Below, piece by piece: positions 1 through 7,451 of a stretch of 64,000 nt of DNA; the stretch's first letter is position 1; each line of letters begins with the position of its first letter. The notes under the pieces are model-generated. The model was not told where the DNA came from. It worked only from the letters and a program-made list of their open reading frames with translations, and ran no database searches. The stretch is from Ignavibacterium sp. (GTDB lineage Bacteria; Bacteroidota; Ignavibacteria; Ignavibacteriales; Ignavibacteriaceae). The stretch spans positions 1,987,016-2,051,015 of the forward strand of contig JAVSMP010000001.1 of the NCBI GenBank assembly GCA_032027145.1, in the 5' to 3' direction. The position numbers and the translations under genes were made by a program.

Positions 1-2
1 GA

Positions 3-1010
3 AAAGGAATTGGAAAATCGCTGATCTTAAAAGGTGCAAATGGTAACAATCTTAAAAATGTTAATCTAAAAATCCCACTTGGAACACTTACACTGATAAC
101 AGGAGTAAGCGGCTCCGGCAAATCAACATTAGTTAATGAAACACTTGTAAAGATTCTGATGAAGAAAATTTACAATTCCAAACTTGTACCTTTGCCATAC
201 AAATCAGTTGAAGGGCTGGAACATATAGACAAAGTAATAGAAATTGATCAATCACCGATTGGCAGAACACCAAGATCTAATCCTGCAACTTATACTGGTT
301 TATTTACTTATATCCGGGATCTTTTTGCACAGCTGCCTGAATCAAAAATGCGGGGTTATGCTACAGGAAGATTTAGTTTTAACGTAGTAGGCGGAAGATG
401 TGAAGAATGCGGCGGTGATGGATTAAAAAAGATTGAAATGAATTTTCTTCCTGATGTTTATGTACTTTGCGATGTTTGCCAGGGAAAAAGATATAACAGA
501 GAAACTTTGCAGGTTTTGTATAAAACAAAATCAATTTCTGATGTTCTCGAAATGCGTATTGATGAAGCTTTGGAATTTTTTAAAGATCTGCCGAGAATTT
601 ACAGAAAGATAAAAGCAATTCATGATGTAGGACTTGGTTATATTAAACTTGGGCAGCAGGCAACAACACTTTCAGGCGGTGAAGCACAGCGGGTTAAGCT
701 TGCTACTGAGCTGAGTAAAGTAAGCACAGGAAAAACAATTTACATTCTTGATGAACCAACAACGGGTTTACATTTTGAAGATGTCAAGATTTTGTTAGGT
801 GTATTGAATAAACTTGTTGAAAAAGAAAATACAGTTGTAGTAGTTGAGCATAATCTGGATGTAATTAAAACTGCAGACTGGATTATTGATCTTGGTCCTG
901 GCGGCGGTGAATTTGGTGGCGAAATTATTGCTGAAGGAACACCAGAACAAATAATTAAAAACAAGAAAAGTTTAACCGGAAAATTTTTGGTTAAAGAATT
1001 GGGAAAGTAG
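3..1010 (+). CDS. uvrA: Excinuclease ABC subunit A, C-terminal part (5' end outside window)
   Basis: UvrA is the damage-recognition ATPase of nucleotide excision repair in the cytoplasm. The reading frame is open from the window edge, so only the last 335 or so residues of a protein that is usually about 940 are visible. What remains is the second ABC module: a Walker [10 protein letters not shown] near nt 105-130, the zinc-finger cysteines CEEC and CDVC, the UvrA signature [12 protein letters not shown], the Walker [11 protein letters not shown] and a switch histidine in VVVEHNLD. The first ATG inside the window (159) lies after Walker A and is not the gene start. No gene follows on the same strand. 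A perfect hairpin at 1041-1063 lies just downstream. Identity is close to certain. Confidence 0.97.
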   Translation, partial: KGIGKSLILKGANGNNLKNVNLKIPLGTLTLITGVSGSGKSTLVNETLVKILMKKIYNSKLVPLPYKSVEGLEHIDKVIEIDQSPIGRTPRSNPATYTGLFTYIRDLFAQLPESKMRGYATGRFSFNVVGGRCEECGGDGLKKIEMNFLPDVYVLCDVCQGKRYNRETLQVLYKTKSISDVLEMRIDEALEFFKDLPRIYRKIKAIHDVGLGYIKLGQQATTLSGGEAQRVKLATELSKVSTGKTIYILDEPTTGLHFEDVKILLGVLNKLVEKENTVVVVEHNLDVIKTADWIIDLGPGGGEFGGEIIAEGTPEQIIKNKKSLTGKFLVKELGK

Positions 1011-1040
1011 CATTTATCATCGCTATCCCAACTGTAGGAA

Positions 1041-1085
1041 AAAGCAATCTGAAAGATTGCTTTGTTGATAACTCCTCGCAATGAC
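1041..1085. repeat. Palindromic dispersed repeat, family A, right half
   Basis: A perfect 10-bp inverted repeat (AAAGCAATCT, 3-nt loop, AGATTGCTTT) is followed at 1078-1085 by GCAATGAC. The same building blocks, GTCATTGCGAG ... GAAGCAATC, make up the element at 11662-11758, so I read this as a shortened copy of the same family. It sits between the convergent uvrA and aldo/keto reductase genes and could also act as a transcription stop, although it has no clear T run. Confidence 0.6.
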
Positions 1086-1095
1086 AAACATAAAA

Positions 1096-1923
1096 TCAAT
1101 CAATCTTTGTCGGATCCCATGAACTTCTGAAACCCTCATCCATATTATCCAGAATTTCCATATCAGATTCATCCAAAGTAAAATCATACACACTGGCATT
1201 TTCAATTATTCTTTCCTTATGAACAGATTTAGGAATAACAACCAGTTCGTGTTGTATTGCCCAGCGTATTAAAACCTGTGCATTTGATTTTTTGTGTTTA
1301 TCAGTGATAGGTAAAATATTCTTATCATTTAGCTTTTTTGCTCGCGTTAAAGGAGCATAAGCTTCCAAAATAATTTTGTTTTTATTGCATACCTCAAGTA
1401 AATCTTTTTGATAGTTATAAGGATTAAATTCTACCTGATTCATAACAGGAATTGTATTGGCATAAGTAAATAACTCTTCAAGATGGGGAATCATATAATT
1501 ACTTACTCCGATTGATTTGCAGTAGCCAGATTCATAAATTTTTTCCAATGCTTTCCAACTGTCTTTTCTTTTTTCCTGAACAGGCCAATGAATCAAATAA
1601 CAATCAATGTAACCTAGATTTAGTTCCTTCAGACTTTTATCAAAAGCTTTAAGTGTAGACTCATAACCTTGATCATCATTCCATAGTTTTGTTGTAACAA
1701 AAACTTCTTCTCGTTTTATCCCTGAGTTTCTAATAGCTTCACCAACATCTCTTTCGTTTTTATAAAACTTAGCAGTATCAATATGTCTGTAACCTGCTTC
1801 TAATGCCCAGAGTATCGCGTTAATACATACGCTGCCAGATTTAGTAAGATAAACTCCAAGACCAAGTTGTGGAATTTCAACTCCGTTATTCATTTTAATT
1901 TTGTAGTTAATATCTCTTTTCAT
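1096..1923 (-). CDS. Aldo/keto reductase
   Basis: This is a NADPH-dependent oxidoreductase of the AKR superfamily, cytosolic, reducing aldehydes or ketones. Its substrate cannot be read from the sequence. The 275-residue length is normal. The AKR opening motif NGVEIPQLGLG is at about 13-23. The catalytic tetrad is complete: D49, Y54 (DTAKFY), K79 (TTKLW) and H112 (IHWP). It resembles the 2,5-diketo-gluconate reductase/AKR5 type. The ATG at 1923 is preceded by AGAGGA at good spacing, which supports this start. It stands alone, convergent to uvrA. A REP-like pair lies upstream at 2015-2075. Confidence 0.93.
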   Translation of the reverse strand: MKRDINYKIKMNNGVEIPQLGLGVYLTKSGSVCINAILWALEAGYRHIDTAKFYKNERDVGEAIRNSGIKREEVFVTTKLWNDDQGYESTLKAFDKSLKELNLGYIDCYLIHWPVQEKRKDSWKALEKIYESGYCKSIGVSNYMIPHLEELFTYANTIPVMNQVEFNPYNYQKDLLEVCNKNKIILEAYAPLTRAKKLNDKNILPITDKHKKSNAQVLIRWAIQHELVVIPKSVHKERIIENASVYDFTLDESDMEILDNMDEGFRSSWDPTKID

Positions 1924-2014
1924 AATTCCTCTGTTAAAAATTCTTATTAAATAAATTTGAACTCATATCCAGCCCTTCTCTTAAAAAGATTGAGCTAAAA
2001 ATAAAAATAATGTT

Positions 2015-2075
2015 GTAGCCGCAGGCTTCAGCCTGCGATATTAAGTTGTAAACGCAACCTGAAGGTTGCGGCTAC
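2015..2075. repeat. REP-like pair of hairpins with GTAG ends (BIME-like)
   Basis: The outer 9-bp inverted repeat GTAGCCGCA ... TGCGGCTAC encloses two separate 8-bp hairpins, CGCAGGCT-TC-AGCCTGCG and CGCAACCT-GA-AGGTTGCG. A GTAG tetranucleotide next to a hairpin is the hallmark of REP sequences mobilised by RAYT (Y1 family) transposases. Two facing copies make a BIME. No RAYT gene is in the window. The 250-bp gap it lies in (1924-2173) holds nothing else I can name. Confidence 0.7.
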
Positions 2076-2173
2076 TCTAACAAATTGTATTTTCTCACAG
2101 CCTCTTAAAAGAGGGATTTAGGATGAGTTTACAATAACCAAAATTATTAATTCCTATATAAAACAAGTTAAAA

Positions 2174-2920
2174 TTAATAAACATTTAAAAGTTTAAGTGC
2201 CATAATTAAAATTGCCGCGATCAAAACGAACTTAATAAGTTTTTCACCTTTCTTAACAGAAAGTTTTGCACCCCACCATCCGCCAAAAGCATTGCCAGCT
2301 GAAAGTGTTAATCCGTAAAACCAATTAATATTATCTGTTAAAATAAAAACTAATAGTGCAGGAAGTGTAAATACGAAGACTACAAAAACTTTGTGCATAT
2401 TAACTCTTATCAGATCTAGTTTCATCAAGTACTGAAACGAAGCCATTAATAAAAAACCAACTCCAACTTGAAGAAATGCACCATAGAATCCAACAATAAT
2501 CATTGCGATAACAATTTTCCAATCGATAGTAAAATCAATAGAAGATTTTTCTGTTTTCTTTTTCGGCAGAAGCATTGTAATGATAATGAAAATCATTATA
2601 ACACCAAGAATCTTTTCGAATAATTCATCACTTATATTAACTGCAGTAACTGCACCGAATATTGCTCCTGGTAAAGTAAGGGCAGAAAGAATTATGCTAT
2701 TTTTGAGCTCATAAAACTTCTCTTTTTTGAAAGCATAAACCGCTGAGGCGTTTTGGAAAAGAAGTGCAACTCGATTTGTTCCATTTGCAACTGATGGATC
2801 AAGACCCAGAAAAATCAAGACAGGTAAAGTTAGGGATGAGCCGCCGCCTGCATTAACATTTATAAATGCTGCTATACTGCCCACAGAAAATAAAATCAAT
2901 ATTCCAAGTAAATCGGGCAA
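2174..2920 (-). CDS. Sulfite exporter TauE/SafE family membrane protein
   Basis: This is an integral inner-membrane protein of the TSUP family, which exports or takes up sulfur-containing organic anions. The substrate here is unknown. At 248 residues it has the usual length, with several hydrophobic helices throughout. It shows the family features near the N-terminus: an N-terminal helix followed by NAGGGSSLTLPVLIFLG and a PSVANGTNR stretch. The second half has the repeat-like GFYGAFLQVGVGFLLM and the GNAFGGWWGAKLS motif. The start is TTG, preceded on the minus strand by AGGAAAGG. It is monocistronic as far as visible, with the next gene divergent. Confidence 0.9.
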   Translation of the reverse strand: MPDLLGILILFSVGSIAAFINVNAGGGSSLTLPVLIFLGLDPSVANGTNRVALLFQNASAVYAFKKEKFYELKNSIILSALTLPGAIFGAVTAVNISDELFEKILGVIMIFIIITMLLPKKKTEKSSIDFTIDWKIVIAMIIVGFYGAFLQVGVGFLLMASFQYLMKLDLIRVNMHKVFVVFVFTLPALLVFILTDNINWFYGLTLSAGNAFGGWWGAKLSVKKGEKLIKFVLIAAILIMALKLLNVY

Positions 2921-3040
2921 ACCTTTCCTGTAAAATCTTTTTTAACTAAAGTAAAAATAATTTATTTTAATCAGGAAAAGAATTTTAGTTAAATCATTTT
3001 AATACATGTATTAAGTTTATTTTGGATTTAAATTCTTTTG

Positions 3041-3067
3041 TAGCACTAAGTATGTAGAAGTGTGATA
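3041..3067. repeat. Degenerate copy of family B palindromic repeat
   Basis: The stretch TAGCACTAAG...AGAAGTGTGATA has imperfect inverted ends and matches the eroded form of the GTCACCCTGAGC-GAAGTCGAAGGGTGAC element found better preserved at 49610 and 50072. It lies in the 228-bp gap between divergent genes. Confidence 0.4.
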
Positions 3068-3154
3068 TAACCTAAACAAATGTCATCTAAGATAAACTCA
3101 TACTGACAAGTTGACTTTTAATATTTATGAATTAATTATTTATTTGGATTGGCT

Positions 3155-5026
3155 ATGAACTCAAAAATTCTCACATCTTTTTCAATTATTTTGTTATTAG
3201 TATCATTCTCAAATTGCACACAATCCCAGCAGGATTATGTGAAAGATAATTACGATAAAAAAGAATATATGATTGAGATGCGTGATGGAGTAAAACTTTT
3301 TACTGCAGTTTATTCACCTAAAGATAAATCAAAACAATATCCAATAATAATGATGAGAACTCCGTATTCATCTAATCCTTACGGCGAAGATAAATTTACC
3401 GGATTTTTAGGACCATCAATTAAATTCTTACAAGAAGGATTTATTTTTGTTGTGCAGGATGTTCGCGGCAGATATATGTCCGAAGGTGATTTTGATAATA
3501 TGCGTCCACATATTCCAAATAAAAATGATAATCAGATTGATGAGAGTAGTGATACTTATGATACAATTGAATGGCTTATCAGTAATATTGAAAACAATAA
3601 TAAAAAAGTTGGTATGTGGGGTAATTCCTATCCCGGATTTTACACAATAATGGGCTGTATTGATGCACATCCAAACTTAATATGTGCTTCTCCCCAAGCT
3701 CCTATTTCTGATTGGTTTGTAGGTGATGATATGCACCATAACGGTGCTTTTTCTGTTCTAATGTCATTTAACTTTTTTAAATATTTTGGAAGTCCAAGAC
3801 CTGAACCTTTAACAAAATATCCGCCGGCACCAGAATATGATTCGCCTGATGCATATAATTTTTTCATAAATCATACTCCGATAAAAAAATTGAATGAAGA
3901 AATTCTGAAAAATAAAATTCCTTTTTGGGATACAATGATGACTCACGGGACTTATGATTACTATTGGAAATCAAGAAGCAATCTGCAGCACTTAAAAAAT
4001 ATAAAACCGGCAATATTATTGGTTGGTGGATGGTATGATGCTGAGGATTTATATGGTGCACTTCATATTTATAAAACTATTGAAGAAAATGATAAATCAA
4101 ATAATTCAAGATTGGTAATGGGTCCCTGGACTCACGGATCCTGGATCTGGGCAAAAGGAGATTCACTCGGTGATTTTTCTTTTGACGGGAATACGGCTGA
4201 CTATTATCGCAACGAAATTCTTTTGCCGTTCTTTAAGCACTATCTTAAAGGAGAATCCGCTTTAAACCTGAATGATGCCTATGTTTTTAATACCGGAAAA
4301 AATGAATGGAACAATTTTGAAATCTGGCCGCCAAGCGAAAGTACTGAGATTACATATTATTTTCATGATAAAGAAAAATTGAGCGATAAGATCTCTGCTA
4401 ACCCGCTTTCGTTTTCAGAATATTTAAGTGATCCGTTTAACCCTGTACCATATACAGCAAAATTTCAGGATTCAAAAGAGTTTTATAACCGTCTGCACTT
4501 AATTGAAGATCAAAGATATGCTTCAACAAGACCTGATGTTTTAACTTTTACAACTGAACCATTAAAAAAAGATGTAACAATTGCAGGACAAATTATTGCT
4601 GATTTATTCGTCTCAACGACTGGAACAGATGCAGATTTTGTAGTCAAAATAATTGATGTTTATCCTGACAGTGCAAAAGATCCAAAACCAAATCCTGCTT
4701 TTGTCAAAATGGGCGGTTACGAACGATTAGTCAGAACAGAGATTATGCGCGGTAAATTCAGAAATAGCTATGAACATCCTGAACCGTTTACACCAGATAA
4801 AGTAACTGAAGTAAAAATAAATCTTAATGATGCTTTTCATACTTTCAAAACAGGACACAAAATTATGATTCAGGTTTCATCATCTTATTTCCCATTCTTT
4901 GATGTAAATCCAAATACTTTTTGTGATATTTACAGTGCTGATAAGGATAAATTTATAAAAGCAAACATTAAAATTTATCACAGTAAAGATCATCCAAGTA
5001 ATATTGTGTTTAGGATATTAAATTAA
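3155..5026 (+). CDS. CocE/NonD family hydrolase, lipoprotein-type signal
   Basis: This is an alpha/beta hydrolase of the X-Pro dipeptidyl-peptidase (S15)/cocaine-esterase group, expected to cleave acyl esters or amides such as glutaryl-7-ACA-like or dipeptidyl substrates. I start at ATG 3155; an in-frame TTG lies six bases earlier. The N-terminus is a signal with a lipobox ending at C21 (LLVSFSNC), so the enzyme is probably anchored to a membrane outside the cytoplasm. The nucleophile is S158 in GNSYPGF, with D295 in GGWYD and H327 in GPWTHGSW. The C-terminal third is the jelly-roll domain of the family (from about residue 365). Length of about 623 fits. Flanked by repeat relics; no operon partner. 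Confidence 0.9.
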   Translation: MNSKILTSFSIILLLVSFSNCTQSQQDYVKDNYDKKEYMIEMRDGVKLFTAVYSPKDKSKQYPIIMMRTPYSSNPYGEDKFTGFLGPSIKFLQEGFIFVVQDVRGRYMSEGDFDNMRPHIPNKNDNQIDESSDTYDTIEWLISNIENNNKKVGMWGNSYPGFYTIMGCIDAHPNLICASPQAPISDWFVGDDMHHNGAFSVLMSFNFFKYFGSPRPEPLTKYPPAPEYDSPDAYNFFINHTPIKKLNEEILKNKIPFWDTMMTHGTYDYYWKSRSNLQHLKNIKPAILLVGGWYDAEDLYGALHIYKTIEENDKSNNSRLVMGPWTHGSWIWAKGDSLGDFSFDGNTADYYRNEILLPFFKHYLKGESALNLNDAYVFNTGKNEWNNFEIWPPSESTEITYYFHDKEKLSDKISANPLSFSEYLSDPFNPVPYTAKFQDSKEFYNRLHLIEDQRYASTRPDVLTFTTEPLKKDVTIAGQIIADLFVSTTGTDADFVVKIIDVYPDSAKDPKPNPAFVKMGGYERLVRTEIMRGKFRNSYEHPEPFTPDKVTEVKINLNDAFHTFKTGHKIMIQVSSSYFPFFDVNPNTFCDIYSADKDKFIKANIKIYHSKDHPSNIVFRILN

Positions 5027-5051
5027 ATTTTGTTGCAATTATTTTTAATAT

Positions 5052-5135
5052 CAGTCATTCTGCGCATCTGCTTAGGATGATTTTATAAATAAATTAATCA
5101 CAGTTTATCACTCTTAGAGAAGTCGAAGTGTGATA
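5052..5135. repeat. Two degenerate family B palindromic repeats
   Basis: Around 5054-5080 is TCATTCTGCGC...TTAGGATGA, and at 5106-5135 is TATCACTCTTAGAGAAGTCGAAGTGTGATA-like sequence with imperfect inverted ends. Both look like eroded versions of the GTCACCCTGAGCGAAGTCGAAGGGTGAC palindrome. They fill most of the 133-bp gap between the hydrolase and the DUF1028 gene. Confidence 0.45.
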
Positions 5136-5159
5136 TCAATAAATTTATGAGGTAGCATT

Positions 5160-6158
5160 TTGAAAAATATTATTATCAGTAGTTATTTATTTTTTTCTTT
5201 ATTCAGTACTCTGTCATTTGCACAAGCATTTTATAATTCAGAACCATTAGCTCACACTTACTCAATTGTTGCACGCGATCCGCAAACTGGTGAAATGGGT
5301 GTTGCAGTTCAATCACACTGGTTTTCAGTTGGTTCTATTGTTGCTTGGGGAGAAGCAGGAGTTGGTGTTGTTGCAACTCAATCATTTGTAAATCCCTCAT
5401 TCGGTCCGAGAGGATTAGATTTGTTAAAAAAAGGTATGACTGCTCAGGAAGCAGTTGAATTATTAATATCAACAGATGATGGCAGTGAATTAAGGCAGCT
5501 TGCAATCGTTGATGCCAAAGGTAATTCATTTGCTTTTACAGGATCAAAATGTATTTCTGAAGCAGGACATTATATTGGCAATGGATATTCTGTTCAGGCA
5601 AATATGATGCTGAATAATACAGTTTGGGATGCAATGTCAAAAGCTTTTGAAAATACAAACGGCCCATTAGCTGAAAGATTGGTTGCCGCATTAGAAGCTG
5701 CTCAGAACGAAGGCGGCGATATTAGAGGTAAACAATCAGCTTGTTTGCTTGTTGTAAAAGGCAATGCAACTGGAAATGTATGGGAAGATAGATTAATTGA
5801 TTTACGAGTGGAAGATCATCCGGAACCTGTTAAAGAAATAAAAAGACTGCTGACTGTTTATCGTGCCTATGAGCATATGAATAATGGTGATCTTGCTGTT
5901 GAAAAAAATGATATTAAACTTGCAATGCAGGAATACAATGCAGCAATGCAGATGTTTCCAGATAATCTTGAAATGAAATTCTGGACTGCAGTTGCCTTTG
6001 TAAATAACGGCGAGATTGATAAATCTTTACCAATGTTTAAGGAGATATTTTCTGCTGATAAAAACTGGAAAATTCTTACTCCAAGACTGGTACCAAACGG
6101 TCTATTAAATGTAACTAACGAAAATCTTAAAAAAATATTGTCAGTTAATGAGCATTAA
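5160..6158 (+). CDS. Secreted DUF1028 protein with TPR-like tail
   Basis: DUF1028 proteins resemble Ntn-hydrolases, but their reaction is not established. After a signal peptide (cleaved near SFAQA, about residue 22), the DUF1028 domain spans roughly 30-230, beginning HTYSIVARDPQTGEMGVAVQ and containing GVGVVATQSFVNPSFG and DDGSELRQLAIVD. Residues 235-330 are helical with a TPR-like spacing (LAMQEYNAAMQMFPDN), an arrangement I recall in other family members. The start is TTG at 5160, seven bases after GAGGTAG. The next gene overlaps its end by 11 bases, so it is the first gene of a probable five-gene operon ending with a TonB receptor. Confidence 0.88.
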   Translation: MKNIIISSYLFFSLFSTLSFAQAFYNSEPLAHTYSIVARDPQTGEMGVAVQSHWFSVGSIVAWGEAGVGVVATQSFVNPSFGPRGLDLLKKGMTAQEAVELLISTDDGSELRQLAIVDAKGNSFAFTGSKCISEAGHYIGNGYSVQANMMLNNTVWDAMSKAFENTNGPLAERLVAALEAAQNEGGDIRGKQSACLLVVKGNATGNVWEDRLIDLRVEDHPEPVKEIKRLLTVYRAYEHMNNGDLAVEKNDIKLAMQEYNAAMQMFPDNLEMKFWTAVAFVNNGEIDKSLPMFKEIFSADKNWKILTPRLVPNGLLNVTNENLKKILSVNEH

Positions 6159-6678
6159 AATAAAATTCATAAAATTCTGTTTACTAATAATAGTTGTATT
6201 TTTTGGCTGTAGTACTGAGGAACAAAAAAATGAGCCTGGTCAGGTTCAAAAAGATAAATTTATTCTGCCGCCAAAGCCAGAACAATCTTTAACTCAAAAT
6301 CAAAATGAGCCTGTTGTGGATTCTAAGGATGCTGAGGAGATTATTGCAGTTATTAAAGAAAATATAGCAGCTACTGAAGCAGAAGATAAAAAACGGGTTA
6401 TCAAAACAATGCACAAAGATTCACCACAGATTAATTCAACCATTCAGGGAATGGATTTTATATTTGCAAATTATGATATGAAGTTCGATCTTGAACAAGC
6501 AAAAATACTCGAAGTAAATGGTGATGAAGCAAAGGTTTATTATAAGCAAACCACTCGTGCTATTAAAGGAGATGGATTTCCGCCAACAAGAATAACCGGC
6601 ATTCATCATATGAAGAAAGAAAAAGGGGCTTGGAAATTATTTAAAACCGAATATATCTCAAATCAACAAATTAAATAG
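6148..6678 (+). CDS. Putative lipoprotein, NTF2-like fold possible
   Basis: The 176-residue protein has a lipoprotein signal with lipobox cysteine in VVFFGCSTEE (about residue 21) followed by a charged, proline- and glutamine-rich linker. The region 62-170 (VIKENIAATEAEDKKRVIKTM, the last residues giving HMKKEKGAWKLFKTEY) has the pattern of SnoaL/DUF4440-type NTF2-like domains, where a small cone-shaped fold binds a ligand. That assignment is tentative. Its ATG overlaps the DUF1028 gene end, which suggests translational coupling. Function unknown. Confidence 0.75.
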   Translation: MSIKIKFIKFCLLIIVVFFGCSTEEQKNEPGQVQKDKFILPPKPEQSLTQNQNEPVVDSKDAEEIIAVIKENIAATEAEDKKRVIKTMHKDSPQINSTIQGMDFIFANYDMKFDLEQAKILEVNGDEAKVYYKQTTRAIKGDGFPPTRITGIHHMKKEKGAWKLFKTEYISNQQIK

Positions 6679-6686
6679 GTTAAAAA

Positions 6687-6884
6687 ATGGAAAACCAAAT
6701 TATTAAAAATTGTCTTAGTTGTAACAGAACTGAAAATGAGATTCCGCTTATTTCGCTAAACTATTCAGCTAAACAGACATATATCTGTTCATATTGTCTT
6801 CCGTTGTTAATTCATCATCCCGAACAACTGATCGGGAAATTAAAAGGTGCTGAAAAGATTCCCCCTGCTCAGCATAACGATTAA
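6687..6884 (+). CDS. Small CxxC zinc-ribbon-like protein
   Basis: This 65-residue protein carries two CxxC pairs, CLSC (about residues 9-12) and CSYC (about 34-37), spaced as in a treble-clef or zinc ribbon, followed by a short helix with the pattern HHPEQLIGKLKG. It has no signal peptide, so it should be cytoplasmic even though its neighbours are exported. The gene starts 8 bases after the lipoprotein stop and is followed 18 bases later by another lipoprotein gene, so it is probably co-transcribed. I do not recognise the family. The small size, the tight spacing and the conserved-looking cysteines argue that it is real. Confidence 0.7.
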   Translation: MENQIIKNCLSCNRTENEIPLISLNYSAKQTYICSYCLPLLIHHPEQLIGKLKGAEKIPPAQHND

Positions 6885-6902
6885 CTAAATTAAAATTGTC
6901 TT

Positions 6903-7451
6903 ATGTGTTTTATTAAAAATGTAAAATACTTTAAGATAAAATGTTGTATTCTGTTGCTGGTTTTGCTAACTGCTGCTTGCAGTAATTATGGAATTGAACC
7001 GAAACCAGTATTAAAATCACCTCCAGGTTTTAGTGGAACAATTAGATTTATCAGTGAGTGGCCTGATAGTGTAAAGAGATCATTTCTGGTAGTCTTTAAA
7101 AATCCATTAAAATCTGACAGTGATTTTACAATCCTAAATCTCAAATTTTTGAGTAAAGAAATTCCACTTGGTATTCAGACTCATAAGTTTAGTTCTCTTG
7201 ATTCTGCCTATATACCTGCAACTCCGGGTTTGTTCTCAGCCGGCTCATATTTTTATGTGGCAGTAGTTCAGCAATCAACTGAAAATCTATCACTTGCACG
7301 TAAAGACTGGTTTGTTTCAGGAGTTTACTATACAGATAATGATACAACTACACCAGGTGTACTGATTATTCCGGATAGTACATTCGTTAAAAATATTAAT
7401 ATCAATGTTGACTTTAAGAATCCGCCTCCACAACCACCAGGTGGAAATTGA
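6903..7451 (+). CDS. Lipoprotein coupled to TonB-dependent receptor
   Basis: The 182-residue protein has an N-terminal hydrophobic stretch ending in a lipobox (LLTAACSNYG, cysteine near 26). The mature part is beta-rich, with a proline-rich tail ending NPPPQPPGGN. No known domain is recognised. Its stop codon overlaps the TTG start of the TonB receptor (7448-7451), so the two are translationally coupled. A lipoprotein partner of an outer-membrane receptor is a reasonable guess, comparable in layout, not sequence, to surface lipoproteins paired with TonB receptors. Pseudo-starts downstream of 6903 exist, but the first gives a sensible signal. Confidence 0.78.
   Translation: MCFIKNVKYFKIKCCILLLVLLTAACSNYGIEPKPVLKSPPGFSGTIRFISEWPDSVKRSFLVVFKNPLKSDSDFTILNLKFLSKEIPLGIQTHKFSSLDSAYIPATPGLFSAGSYFYVAVVQQSTENLSLARKDWFVSGVYYTDNDTTTPGVLIIPDSTFVKNININVDFKNPPPQPPGGN

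Noticed and set aside
740..1099. Open frame of 119 codons on the minus strand across the uvrA end
   Set aside because: It lies opposite the conserved UvrA Walker B and C-terminus and has the composition of an antisense shadow, with no family pattern.
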